NCBI RefSeq assembly: GCF_009695765.1
Contig: NZ_VUNI01000003.1
Location: 1 to 64,000, forward strand
DNA: 64,000 bases
Direction of reading: 5' to 3'
From: Roseburia porci
Lineage (GTDB): Bacteria > Bacillota > Clostridia > Lachnospirales > Lachnospiraceae
A program made the position numbers and the translations under genes. The notes beneath the pieces were generated by a model. The model did not search any database. It was not told the DNA's origin and saw only the letters and a list, made by a program, of their open reading frames with translations. Positions 9,269 to 18,405 of this stretch are shown piece by piece (within the stretch, counting starts at the first letter, position 1; each line of letters begins with the position of its first letter).

Positions 9269-9298
9269 TAGCCCCGACTGAAACAGCCGGGGCTATTT
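9269..9298 (+). terminator. Hairpin after rpmA
   Basis: TAGCCCCG pairs with CGGGGCTA at 9269-9276/9288-9295, and CTG/CAG inside extends the stem past one mismatch around an AAA loop. Only a short ATTTGT tail follows, so termination may be partial, allowing read-through into obgE. Confidence 0.6.
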
Positions 9299-9313
9299 GT
9301 GTATTAGAGGTAG

Positions 9314-10606
<1,293 letters not shown>

Positions 10607-10636
10607 CAGCTATAATTAAGATGAGGTAAAACAACT

Positions 10637-10927
10637 ATGAACAGCAAACAACGTGCTTATTTAGGAAGTCTTGCCAGTTCCATGACTCCGATCTTTCAGA
10701 TTGGAAAAGCTTCTTTAACTCCGGAGATCATCACAGCGTTAGATGAGGCACTGGAGAAACGTGAACTGATCAAGGTTTCTGTTTTAAAAAACTGTATCGA
10801 TGATCCGAGAGAGATCGCTGCAATGATCGGCGAAAGAACTCACTCTGAGGTTGTAAAGGTAATCGGTAAGAAAATGATCTTCTATCGTCAGCCAAAGAAA
10901 AATCCGAAGATCAAACTGCCAGAATAA
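10637..10927 (+). CDS. yhbY: CRS1-YhbY-domain RNA-binding protein
   Basis: YhbY is a small RNA-binding protein associated with pre-50S ribosomal particles. The 96-residue product starts MNSKQRAYLGSLASSM and holds the conserved FQIGKASLTPEI stretch and a C-terminal basic region (VIGKKMIFYRQPKKNPKIKL). A GAGGT ribosome binding site precedes it. It lies between obgE and nadD, only four bases from the latter. Confidence 0.92.
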   Translation: MNSKQRAYLGSLASSMTPIFQIGKASLTPEIITALDEALEKRELIKVSVLKNCIDDPREIAAMIGERTHSEVVKVIGKKMIFYRQPKKNPKIKLPE

Positions 10928-10931
10928 GAGA

Positions 10932-11534
10932 ATGAAGATTGGAATTCTGGGTGGATCCTTTGATCCGATCCACAATGGACATCTGCATATGGCAGTGAAA
11001 GCGCATGAGGAATATGAACTTGACGAGGTATGGCTGATTCCGGCCGGACATTCGCCGAACAAGGATGAAGGGAAAATGACAAAGGCCAAAGACAGACTTG
11101 CGATGTGCAGGCTTGCGGCGGATTCCTATTCATTTTTAAAGGTATCGGATATTGAAATGGTCTCAGCAGAAAGAAGCTATACCTACCGGACGATTCAAAA
11201 ACTGAAAGAATCTTATCCGGATGATGAATGGTATTTCATAATGGGGGCTGATTCTCTGGATTATTTTGATCAGTGGAGGCATCCGGAAATCATCTGTTCA
11301 CTTGCACATATTCTTGTTGTAAACCGGGACGAGTTTCAGGATGAGGATCTGAAGAAAAAGATCGCAGCGATCAGACAGCTGTTTCCAGCCGATATACAAA
11401 TCGTTCATTGTGAAAAATATCCGATCTCTTCACATGAGATCCGGGAAAAGCTCCTGAATGAGGAAGAGGTATCCGGGTGGATATCACAGGAAGTGCTGTG
11501 TTATATAAAGGAACATGATCTTTATCGATCATAG
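10932..11534 (+). CDS. nadD: Nicotinate-nucleotide adenylyltransferase
   Basis: NadD adenylates nicotinate mononucleotide to deamido-NAD in NAD biosynthesis. The 200-residue product contains the nucleotidyltransferase signature GGSFDPIHNGHLHMA near the start, the PAGHSPNK segment and the ISSHEIREKL motif near residue 165. The gene starts four bases after yhbY and is followed by yqeK and rsfS, the standard Firmicutes order. Confidence 0.96.
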   Translation: MKIGILGGSFDPIHNGHLHMAVKAHEEYELDEVWLIPAGHSPNKDEGKMTKAKDRLAMCRLAADSYSFLKVSDIEMVSAERSYTYRTIQKLKESYPDDEWYFIMGADSLDYFDQWRHPEIICSLAHILVVNRDEFQDEDLKKKIAAIRQLFPADIQIVHCEKYPISSHEIREKLLNEEEVSGWISQEVLCYIKEHDLYRS

Positions 11535-11548
11535 ATAGGATGAAGAAG

Positions 11549-12136
11549 ATGGAACTGACAGAAATTCGCAAAAAATTAAAAAAAGAACTGGATAAGGACC
11601 GGTATGAACATACCAAAGGAGTCATGTATACTGCGGGATGTCTTGCAATGGCATATGAATATCCAATTGAGAAGGCAATGCTTGCAGGACTTTTGCATGA
11701 TTGTGCAAAATGTATCCCAAATGATGAAAAAATCAGTATTTGCAGAGAAAATCATGTGATCATCTCCAATGTTGAACTGGAGAATCCATATCTGCTGCAT
11801 GCGAAGGCTGGTGCAATTCTTGCAGAAAAAAAATATGAAGTTACCGACCCACTCATACTTCATGCAATCCGGGTTCATACTACAGGAGAACCGGATATGA
11901 ATACATTGGATAAGATCATTTACATTGCAGATTATATCGAGCCGAAACGGGATAAGGCTCCACATTTGGAATATATCCGTAAGATCGCATTTGAGGATCT
12001 GGATCACTGCATGGCAGAGATCCTGTATGATACACTTCATTTTCTGAAAGGAAAAAAAGGATCCATTGATCCGACAACAGAACTGGCATATCAGTTTTAT
12101 AAAAGATTTGAGGAGGACCAGGAATGGAAACATTAG
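11549..12136 (+). CDS. yqeK: HD-domain YqeK-family symmetrical Ap4A hydrolase
   Basis: YqeK-family proteins hydrolyse symmetrical diadenosine tetraphosphate. The 195-residue product has an HD-type metal site: the RYEHTKGV histidine, LLHDCAKC with the His-Asp pair near residue 52, LLHAKAGA, and IHTTG-like HTTGEPD. An in-frame ATG at 11540 lies nine bases upstream, but AGGA at 11537-11540 is correctly spaced only for 11549. It overlaps rsfS by 13 bases. Confidence 0.9.
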   Translation: MELTEIRKKLKKELDKDRYEHTKGVMYTAGCLAMAYEYPIEKAMLAGLLHDCAKCIPNDEKISICRENHVIISNVELENPYLLHAKAGAILAEKKYEVTDPLILHAIRVHTTGEPDMNTLDKIIYIADYIEPKRDKAPHLEYIRKIAFEDLDHCMAEILYDTLHFLKGKKGSIDPTTELAYQFYKRFEEDQEWKH

Positions 12137-12462
12137 ACCTTGTTAAAAAAATAAAGGCTGCGCTCGAAGATAAGAAGGCAGAGGATGTAACTGTTATTGA
12201 CATTCATGAGATTTCTTCTATCGCAGATTATTTTGTGATTGCAAATGGTTCCAATGCGAATCAGCTTACAGCAATGCAGGATGCAGTAGATGAGACGATG
12301 TACACAAACGGAGTACATGCAAAACAGGTGGAAGGAAACAGCAATTCCACATGGATTCTGATGGATTATCAGGACATTATCGTACACCTTTTTTCAAAAG
12401 AGGATCGTTTGTTCTATGATCTGGAACACATCTGGAAAGATGGAAAAGTTGTGGAACTGTAG
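12124..12462 (+). CDS. rsfS: Ribosomal silencing factor RsfS
   Basis: RsfS binds L14 on the large subunit and blocks subunit joining under nutrient limitation. The 112-residue product has the typical DVTVIDIHEISSIADYFVIANG segment and WILMDYQDIIVHLFS. It overlaps yqeK by 13 bases, so translation is probably coupled. A terminator follows at 12492, ending the ribosome/NAD cluster. Confidence 0.95.
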   Translation: METLDLVKKIKAALEDKKAEDVTVIDIHEISSIADYFVIANGSNANQLTAMQDAVDETMYTNGVHAKQVEGNSNSTWILMDYQDIIVHLFSKEDRLFYDLEHIWKDGKVVEL

Positions 12463-12491
12463 GGTTTCATGTATAATGGTATTTAATCACG

Positions 12492-12526
12492 AAAAGCTTG
12501 AGGACAAAAACGTTTTCAAGCTTTTT
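12492..12526 (+). terminator. Rho-independent terminator after rsfS
   Basis: AAAAGCTTGA at 12492-12501 pairs perfectly with TCAAGCTTTT at 12516-12525, with extra T residues after the stem. It closes the rplU-rsfS cluster before the first acetyltransferase gene. Confidence 0.85.
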
Positions 12527-12549
12527 GAAATATAGAAAGAAGGATAAAC

Positions 12550-13041
12550 ATGCAAATTACAATCAGAGCTTATGAAGAAAAAGACTTATCCGAAATGATC
12601 CGGATCTGGAATGAAGTGGTTGAGGATGGCGTTGCATTTCCTCAGGAAGAATTACTTACAGCAGAGACTGGAAAAGATTTTTTTGCACAGCAGACCTATA
12701 GTGCGGTGGCACAGGATACAGAAACAGGTACAATCTATGGATTGTATATTCTTCATCCAAATAACGTGGGAAGATGCGGACATATCTGCAATGCAAGCTA
12801 CGCAGTGAGCCGTGATTCAAGAGGGCTGCATATCGGGGAAAAACTTGTAAAAGACTGCCTGAGTCAGGCAAAGGTACATGGATATGGTGTTTTGCAGTTC
12901 AATGCGGTTGTCGCATCCAATGTACATGCAAGACATCTGTATGAACGGCTTGGTTTTACCCAGCTTGGAGTTATTCCCAAAGGATTTCGAATGAAGGACG
13001 GTCATTATGAGGATATCTGTCCTTATTATCATGAAGTATAG
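12550..13041 (+). CDS. GNAT-family N-acetyltransferase
   Basis: The 163-residue protein has the GNAT fold. The acetyl-CoA-binding stretch is at about 90-105 (SRDSRGLHIGEKLVKDCL), and the late motif NVHARHLYERLGFTQLGVIP follows. The substrate cannot be told from sequence. The start has AAGGA five bases upstream. A second, unrelated-looking GNAT gene follows 29 bases later, so the two may share a transcript, though they are not obvious duplicates. Confidence 0.88.
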   Translation: MQITIRAYEEKDLSEMIRIWNEVVEDGVAFPQEELLTAETGKDFFAQQTYSAVAQDTETGTIYGLYILHPNNVGRCGHICNASYAVSRDSRGLHIGEKLVKDCLSQAKVHGYGVLQFNAVVASNVHARHLYERLGFTQLGVIPKGFRMKDGHYEDICPYYHEV

Positions 13042-13070
13042 CAGAACATTCGGAAAAAGAAAGGAAAACT

Positions 13071-13550
13071 ATGGAGATCAGAAGATCTACGAAAAATGAT
13101 CTGGCAGAAATTACAGCAGTCTATACATATGCGAGAAAATTTATGAAAGAGCATGGAAATCCAAATCAGTGGGGCGACCGCAAACCGGAGGAAACCAGGG
13201 TGTTCGCAGATATTGAGGAAGGGCATTCTTATGTCTGCACGGAAAACGGAAAGATCGGATGCGTTTTTTCTTTTGAAATAACAGAAGAACCAACCTATCG
13301 GGTGATTGATGGTAAATGGCAGAATGAGAAAACCTATGGGGTGATCCACAGGATTGCGACGAATGGAACCTGCAAAGGTATGGCATCGTATTGCATGAAG
13401 TGGGCATACGACAAGCATCCGAATATCCGGATCGATACGCATAAAGATAATATTCCGATGCAGTCGCTTCTGAAGAAACTGGGATTTGTGTATTGTGGAA
13501 CAATCCGGCTTCAGGACGGAAGTGAACGGATGGCGTTTCAAAAAACGTAA
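13071..13550 (+). CDS. GNAT-family N-acetyltransferase
   Basis: This 159-residue protein opens MEIRRSTKNDLAEITAVY, typical of GNAT enzymes. It has an acetyl-CoA-binding region (IHRIATNGTCKGMASYCM, about 95-112) and ends with LLKKLGFVYCGTIRLQDG. The YDKHPNIRIDTHKDN segment is common in the branch that acts on small substrates, but the acceptor is unknown. AAAGGA precedes the start. Confidence 0.88.
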   Translation: MEIRRSTKNDLAEITAVYTYARKFMKEHGNPNQWGDRKPEETRVFADIEEGHSYVCTENGKIGCVFSFEITEEPTYRVIDGKWQNEKTYGVIHRIATNGTCKGMASYCMKWAYDKHPNIRIDTHKDNIPMQSLLKKLGFVYCGTIRLQDGSERMAFQKT

Positions 13551-13589
13551 GTATTGACCGGATCATAAAGGAGAAGATGATTTAGAATT

Positions 13590-14318
13590 ATGATGTTAGG
13601 GATAAGTATAGTATTGACACTCTGCTGCATGGGATATGGCAGACTGATCCGTGCAACCGACTCTGGAACAGGGTTTTTCAGAGTATGGTATGTGCTGGCG
13701 GGAATAGTATTAAGCGGTGGCATTTTGACATATCTGAACGTGTGGGGGATGCTGCCGGAGATTATAACGAAAGGGCTCATAGCACTTTTGAGCCTGTTTG
13801 TTTTGTCTTTTGTGATCATAGAAGTCTGTATAATACGTAATATGCGTGAAAAAGGACAGGAAGGTCTGGATTATCTCATCGTTTTGGGAGCGCAGGTGAA
13901 AGAAAGCGGCCCAAGTTTTGTCCTCCAGTCCAGACTGGATCGCGCAATGATGTATTTAAAGGAGAACCCGAAGACGATCTGCATTGTGTCAGGCGGGCAG
14001 GGACCAAATGAACCATTTCCGGAGGCTGTCGGAATGGCAGATTATTTAAAGCAGCATGGAATCGCAAAGGAAAGAATCCTTTTAGAGAACAGATCAAAAA
14101 CGACGAAAGAAAATCTGATCAATAGTCGTGAACTTCTTCCAAAACGCTGTCATGTGGGGATTGTAACAAACAATTTTCATATGTTTCGTGCGCTTTGTCT
14201 TGTTAAAAAACTGGGAATGCAGAATGTATGTGGAATTGCATCCCGTTCAAACCGATTATATCTTCCAAACAATATGCTGCGTGAATATTTTGCAGTCATA
14301 AAATTTCTTCTTTTTTAA
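13590..14318 (+). CDS. YdcF/SanA-like DUF218 membrane protein
   Basis: The 242-residue protein has about three hydrophobic segments in its first 90 residues, then a DUF218 domain with DYLIVLGAQV, VSGGQG and ILLENRSKTTKENL. Relatives act in envelope or cell-wall related processes, with no settled reaction. The ATG at 13590 has a poor ribosome binding site. A good AAAGGAG at 13568-13574 instead faces a two-codon ORF, ATG-ATT-TAG, at 13577-13585, so translation might depend on reinitiation. Confidence 0.82.
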   Translation: MMLGISIVLTLCCMGYGRLIRATDSGTGFFRVWYVLAGIVLSGGILTYLNVWGMLPEIITKGLIALLSLFVLSFVIIEVCIIRNMREKGQEGLDYLIVLGAQVKESGPSFVLQSRLDRAMMYLKENPKTICIVSGGQGPNEPFPEAVGMADYLKQHGIAKERILLENRSKTTKENLINSRELLPKRCHVGIVTNNFHMFRALCLVKKLGMQNVCGIASRSNRLYLPNNMLREYFAVIKFLLF

Positions 14319-14321
14319 TAT

Positions 14322-14368
14322 AACAGTATATAACAGTTGACAACAGTTATATGCTGTTATATACTGTT
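14322..14368 (+). promoter_or_regulatory. Promoter embedded in a perfect 15-bp inverted repeat (probable GntR operator)
   Basis: AACAGTATATAACAG at 14322-14336 is repeated exactly inverted at 14354-14368. Between and within them lie TTGACA at 14337-14342 and TATACT at 14360-14365, spaced 17 bases. A further AACAG/CTGTT pair lies inside. The start of the GntR gene is 20 bases downstream, so the site is a strong candidate for autorepression of the GntR-ABC operon. Confidence 0.85.
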
Positions 14369-14387
14369 TGTGCCGGAGGGATAAAAT

Positions 14388-14759
14388 ATGCATATGATTA
14401 TTAATAATTCATCCATGGTTCCAATCTATGAACAGATCGTAGATCAGATAAAAGCTTCTATTGTGGCCCGGGAATTACTGCCGGGAGATCCACTTCCATC
14501 GGTTCGTGCGCTTGCAAGAGAACAGAAGATCAGCGCGCTTACTGTTAAGAAAGCATATGATTATCTGGAGGAAGAGGGATTTACGGTAACCATTCATGGA
14601 AAAGGAACCTTTGTGGCAGAAACAAGTCAGGATTTTTTAAAGGAAGAACAGAAAAAGGATATTGAAGAGGAATTTGAACAGCTGATTGATAAAGCACGCC
14701 GATGCGGTCTGTCAGATATGGAGATAACAGATCTTTTCAATATGCTGCTGGAGGAGTAG
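14388..14759 (+). CDS. GntR-family transcriptional regulator (YtrA-type)
   Basis: This 123-residue repressor has a winged helix-turn-helix over residues 1-80 (PGDPLPSVRALAREQK, then TVKKAYDYLEEEGF) and only a short helical tail, as in the YtrA subfamily. Such regulators usually control an adjacent ABC transporter, often in response to cell-wall-active compounds. The ATP-binding gene starts two bases after its stop. GGAGGG precedes the start, and the palindromic promoter directly upstream is its probable operator. Confidence 0.92.
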   Translation: MHMIINNSSMVPIYEQIVDQIKASIVARELLPGDPLPSVRALAREQKISALTVKKAYDYLEEEGFTVTIHGKGTFVAETSQDFLKEEQKKDIEEEFEQLIDKARRCGLSDMEITDLFNMLLEE

Positions 14760-14761
14760 AT

Positions 14762-15613
14762 ATGGTGAAATTAGATCATGCTAAGAAAAATTATTCGGGA
14801 TTTTCGCTCGATTGTTCGCTGGAGACAAATCCGGGAATGATTACAGGTTTGATTGGAAAGAATGGATCTGGTAAGTCAACGACATTTAAAGCAATGCTTG
14901 GACTTATTGCATTGGATGGCGGGTCTGTAGATGTTTTCGGTAAACCAGTGTCAGAACTTGATTCTAAAGATAAACAGCGCATTGGTGTGGCATTTGCAGA
15001 CAGTGGATTTAGTAATTATCTGACGATGAAGGATATTTGGGCTATTTTAAAATCGACTTATGTCGACTTTGATGAGAAATTTTTCCAGGATAAATGCCGT
15101 CAGTTTGAAATTCCAATGAAAAAGAAACTACAGGAATTTTCGACGGGAATGAAAGCAAGGGTAAAGGTGTTAACTGCATTGTGTCATAATGCGGATCTTC
15201 TGATTTTAGATGAGCCGACAGTGGGACTGGATGTTATCGCAAGGGATGAAGTACTGGATCTGATCCGTGAATACATGGAAAATCATGAACAGTGTTCGAT
15301 TATGATCAGCTCACATATTTCTTCGGATCTGGAGAATCTGTGTGATGATCTGTATATGATCCATGACGGAAGAGTGATCCTGCACGAAGATACCGATGTT
15401 CTGCTTTCAGATTATGCAGTGATTAAAGTTTCTGAAACAGACTATGAAACGCTGGATAAGCAATATCTGATAAAAACGAAAAAAGAGCCGTTTGGATATT
15501 GCTGCTTGACAGATCAGAAAAAGTTTTATCTGGAAAATTATCCTAAAATTGCGATACAGAGCGGTACGATTGATGATCTGATTATTATGATGAATGGAGG
15601 CGAGCTGAGATGA
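14762..15613 (+). CDS. ABC transporter ATP-binding protein
   Basis: The 283-residue ATPase has Walker A GLIGKNGSGKST near 29-40, the signature FSTGMKARV near 124, Walker B LLILDEPTVGLD near 144, and the switch histidine in ISSHISS. The start at 14762 is chosen because GGAGGAG lies just before it and an earlier in-frame ATG at 14702 lies within the GntR gene. It overlaps the permease gene by four bases. The substrate is unknown. Confidence 0.93.
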   Translation: MVKLDHAKKNYSGFSLDCSLETNPGMITGLIGKNGSGKSTTFKAMLGLIALDGGSVDVFGKPVSELDSKDKQRIGVAFADSGFSNYLTMKDIWAILKSTYVDFDEKFFQDKCRQFEIPMKKKLQEFSTGMKARVKVLTALCHNADLLILDEPTVGLDVIARDEVLDLIREYMENHEQCSIMISSHISSDLENLCDDLYMIHDGRVILHEDTDVLLSDYAVIKVSETDYETLDKQYLIKTKKEPFGYCCLTDQKKFYLENYPKIAIQSGTIDDLIIMMNGGELR

Positions 15614-16275
15614 GAGGACTGATGAGAAAAGATTTTGCACTTATGATGTTGCAAAGAAAGCTTCTTATTATGGTATTGACGATAGGAGGCATGCTTGGTG
15701 CAACATCCAGCGCTGCTTCTGGAAGTACATTTGTTGTTGCATATGTTGGATTTATTTTTATATTATTGGCGACCAGTACGATTTCCTATGACGAACTGGA
15801 TAATGGAGAAACCTTTCTTATGACACTTCCTGTAACCCGAAGAGAATTCATACGGGAAAAATATCTGTTCGGAATCATTGTGACCTTTATCGGATGGGGA
15901 ATTGGAGTTGTACTCAAACTGGTATTTGGCATGATAAGCGGTCATTTTATGTTAAATAAAGAATCTGTCATGGAGGTGACAGCAATTTTATTATCGATGA
16001 TTCTGTTTCTGGCACTGATTCTTCCGGTTATTTTAAAGTTCGGTCAGGAGAAGGGACGAATTGTGTGGATCGTAATTATCGGAATTATGTTTATCCTGGG
16101 CTATGCATATGAAAAATGGGCGCAGCGGACAGGAATGGACGTTTCTGCACGTGTGTCAGAAATTTTTTCCAGACATTCTGGTCAGGTTTTTCCGTTTGCG
16201 ATTATTTTGGTATGCCTGTTGACGTATATATCATATAGAATCAGCTGTAAAGTCTGGGAGAAGAAGGAATTTTGA
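15610..16275 (+). CDS. ABC-2 family transporter permease
   Basis: The 221-residue membrane protein opens MRGLMRKDFALM, then shows about six hydrophobic segments, consistent with the ABC-2 permeases that pair with YtrA-regulated ATPases. Its start overlaps the ATPase stop (ATGA), indicating coupled translation. With the GntR regulator it forms a three-gene operon, likely an exporter or a stress-response transporter. Just after the stop lies a tandem 11-bp repeat, TTTGACACCAA, at 16271-16292. Confidence 0.88.
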   Translation: MRGLMRKDFALMMLQRKLLIMVLTIGGMLGATSSAASGSTFVVAYVGFIFILLATSTISYDELDNGETFLMTLPVTRREFIREKYLFGIIVTFIGWGIGVVLKLVFGMISGHFMLNKESVMEVTAILLSMILFLALILPVILKFGQEKGRIVWIVIIGIMFILGYAYEKWAQRTGMDVSARVSEIFSRHSGQVFPFAIILVCLLTYISYRISCKVWEKKEF

Positions 16276-16353
16276 CACCAATTTGACACCAAATTTTTAA
16301 AAGTTATGGAAAAATATAACAACTTATGGGAAGTTGAGGGATGTAAAAAATGC

Positions 16354-16382
16354 TTGCAATACTGTATAAAGAGCGGTATTAT
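16354..16382 (+). promoter_or_regulatory. Sigma-A-type promoter of the riboflavin operon
   Basis: TTGCAA at 16354-16359 and TATTAT at 16377-16382 are 17 bases apart. The predicted transcript would start about 15 bases before the FMN riboswitch, as expected. Confidence 0.75.
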
Positions 16383-16403
16383 AAGATTTGTAATTGAATA
16401 ACA

Positions 16404-16512
16404 GATCTTCAGGGCAGGGTGAAATTCCCTACCGGTGGTAAAGCCCACGAGCCGTAAGGCATGATTCGGTGTGATTCCGAAGCCGACAGTACAGTCTGGA
16501 TGAAAGAAGATG
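16404..16512 (+). promoter_or_regulatory. FMN riboswitch (RFN element)
   Basis: The element shows all hallmark blocks of the FMN aptamer: ATCTTCAGGGCAGGGTGAAA, TTCCCTACCGGTGGT, AGCCCACGAGC, GATTCGGTG, GATTCCGAAGCCGACAGT, and the closing GGATGAAAGAAGAT that pairs with the first segment. FMN binding is known to promote premature termination in this class. A terminator lies directly downstream and riboflavin genes follow. Confidence 0.97.
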
Positions 16513-16537
16513 AACGTATACTTTGAATGTTTACTAT

Positions 16538-16576
16538 GCTCTGGAATGATAAATTGGATCGTTCCAGAGCTTTTTA
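16538..16576 (+). terminator. FMN riboswitch expression-platform terminator
   Basis: GCTCTGGAA at 16538-16546 pairs with TTCCAGAGC at 16562-16570 and is followed by TTTTTATA. GAT/ATC inside extends the stem. It lies between the aptamer and ribD, so it fits transcription attenuation. Confidence 0.9.
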
Positions 16577-16676
16577 TATTAAAATCAGATAAGCTGACGA
16601 AGAACGCTTTTCATGTCTTGGATAGATCGCTATTCAGGACATTTTTTAATTTATACAAAAAGAAAGAAGGTGAATT

Positions 16677-17780
16677 ATGAACGACGAGGAATATATGCAT
16701 CTCGCATTAGAACTTGCCCAAAAAGGGAGAGGGAAGGTGAATCCGAATCCACTGGTCGGTGCTGTGATCGTGAAAAATGGAAAAATAATCGGACAGGGTT
16801 ATCACGAACGCTATGGAGAGCTCCATGCAGAAAGAAATGCATTTAAAAATTGTACGGAGCCGGCAAAAGGTGCAACTTTATATGTAACACTCGAACCATG
16901 CTGTCATTACGGAAAGACACCGCCCTGTACCGAGGCAATCATTCAAAACAAAATTGCAAAGGTTGTAATCGGAACGCTCGATCCCAATCCGCTTATGGCA
17001 GGAAAAAGTGCAGCTCTGCTAAGAAACAGAGGAATTGAAGTTGTCGTTGGAGTTTTAGAAAAGGAATGTCAAAGACTGATCCGGGTATTTCGCAAATATA
17101 TTACCACGCAAAGGCCGTATGTTTTGATGAAATATGCCATGACCATGGATGGAAAAATTGCGACCAGGACCGGTGCGTCAAAATGGATCACCGATGAGGA
17201 TGCAAGAATGCATGTGCAGGAAACAAGAAATGAATACTGTGCGATCATGGTTGGTGTCAATACGGTAATTCAGGATGACCCGCTTTTAACTTGCCGGTTA
17301 AAGGATGGACGTAGTCCGGTCCGGATTATCTGTGATACCAGACTCAGAACACCGGTTGAGTCACAGATTGTGCAGACTGCAAAAGACGTTAAAACAATCA
17401 TTGCAACATCAGCCACGGATGATAACAAAAAGGAATTATACCGGAAAAAGTCGTGTATCGTACTTGATGTGCCCCAAAAGGATGACCATATTGATCTGGC
17501 ACAACTGATGCAGATACTTGGCGAACAGAAGATCGACAGTATTTTATTGGAAGGTGGTGGAACCTTAAACTGGAGTGCGTTAGAGAGTGGGATTGTAGAT
17601 GCAGTGCAGACGTATATTGCACCAAAAATCTTTGGTGGAACAGCAGCATCTCCGGTGAATGGTCTGGGAGTTGCAAGCCCGGATGAGGCATATCATTTGG
17701 AAAACAGCGTGATTTTGAAAATCGGAAATGACTTTTTAATAGAAAGTGAAGTGAAACATTCGTGTTTACAGGAATTGTAG
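16677..17780 (+). CDS. ribD: Bifunctional riboflavin deaminase-reductase
   Basis: RibD deaminates and then reduces the pyrimidine intermediate of riboflavin synthesis. The 367-residue protein has an N-terminal zinc deaminase (HAERNAF, then PCCHYGKTPPCTEAI with the zinc cysteines). The C-terminal reductase starts near residue 145 (MKYAMTMDGKIAT) and includes ILLEGGGTLNWSA. An AAGGTG ribosome binding site precedes it. It is the first gene after the FMN riboswitch and overlaps ribE by 19 bases. Confidence 0.97.
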   Translation: MNDEEYMHLALELAQKGRGKVNPNPLVGAVIVKNGKIIGQGYHERYGELHAERNAFKNCTEPAKGATLYVTLEPCCHYGKTPPCTEAIIQNKIAKVVIGTLDPNPLMAGKSAALLRNRGIEVVVGVLEKECQRLIRVFRKYITTQRPYVLMKYAMTMDGKIATRTGASKWITDEDARMHVQETRNEYCAIMVGVNTVIQDDPLLTCRLKDGRSPVRIICDTRLRTPVESQIVQTAKDVKTIIATSATDDNKKELYRKKSCIVLDVPQKDDHIDLAQLMQILGEQKIDSILLEGGGTLNWSALESGIVDAVQTYIAPKIFGGTAASPVNGLGVASPDEAYHLENSVILKIGNDFLIESEVKHSCLQEL

Positions 17781-18397
17781 AAGAAACCGGAACCGTTGCC
17801 CGGATACAGCGGACAGGGCAATCGGTTCGTATCGTAATAACCGCAGAAAAAATCCTGGAAGATATAAAACCGGGAGACAGTATTGCCGTGAACGGAATCT
17901 GTCTGACTGCGGCAGCAATCAGCGGAAAAACATTTACGGCAGATGTGATGCATGAGACGTTAAGGCGTACTTCTCTTGCAGACACAAAACCTGGATGTCT
18001 GGTGAATCTGGAGCGTGCAATGCCGGCGGATGGAAGGTTTGGTGGACATATTGTATCCGGGCATATTGATGGAACCGGGAAAATACTTGGTATAAAAAAA
18101 GACAGTAATGCGATCTGGTATACGATTGGAACGAAAGCAGAAATTCTTGACTGCATCGTAGAAAAAGGGTCCATTGCAGTGGATGGCATCAGTCTTACCG
18201 TTGCTGCAGTGAACAAAAATTCCTTTCAGGTATCGGTAATTCCGCATACAATGGCAAATACGATACTCGCCGTCCGAAAAGTGCAGGATATCGTAAATCT
18301 TGAGAATGACTGCATTGGAAAATATGTAAAAAAATATATCACGCAGACCAGTCATAGTGGCATTACGAAAGAAATGTTATTACAAAATGGATTTTAG
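17762..18397 (+). CDS. ribE: Riboflavin synthase alpha chain
   Basis: This enzyme dismutates two 6,7-dimethyl-8-ribityllumazine molecules to riboflavin. The 211-residue protein is two lumazine-binding repeats: [11 protein letters not shown] at the start with VNGICLTA, then [11 protein letters not shown] with [11 protein letters not shown]. The start codon is GTG at 17762, inside the ribD end, giving a 19-base overlap and coupled translation. The ribosome binding site is weak, in keeping with coupling. Confidence 0.96.
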   Translation: MFTGIVEETGTVARIQRTGQSVRIVITAEKILEDIKPGDSIAVNGICLTAAAISGKTFTADVMHETLRRTSLADTKPGCLVNLERAMPADGRFGGHIVSGHIDGTGKILGIKKDSNAIWYTIGTKAEILDCIVEKGSIAVDGISLTVAAVNKNSFQVSVIPHTMANTILAVRKVQDIVNLENDCIGKYVKKYITQTSHSGITKEMLLQNGF

Positions 18398-18405
18398 GAG
18401 GCAGA

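Noticed and set aside
11576-12133. Long minus-strand open frame opposite yqeK
   Set aside because: It is the complement of a clearly coding gene with HD motifs. It has no own ribosome binding site and a composition full of Phe, Ile and Cys.
17398-18216. 272-codon minus-strand open frame opposite ribD/ribE
   Set aside because: It mirrors two well-supported riboflavin genes and has no recognisable domain or start signal.
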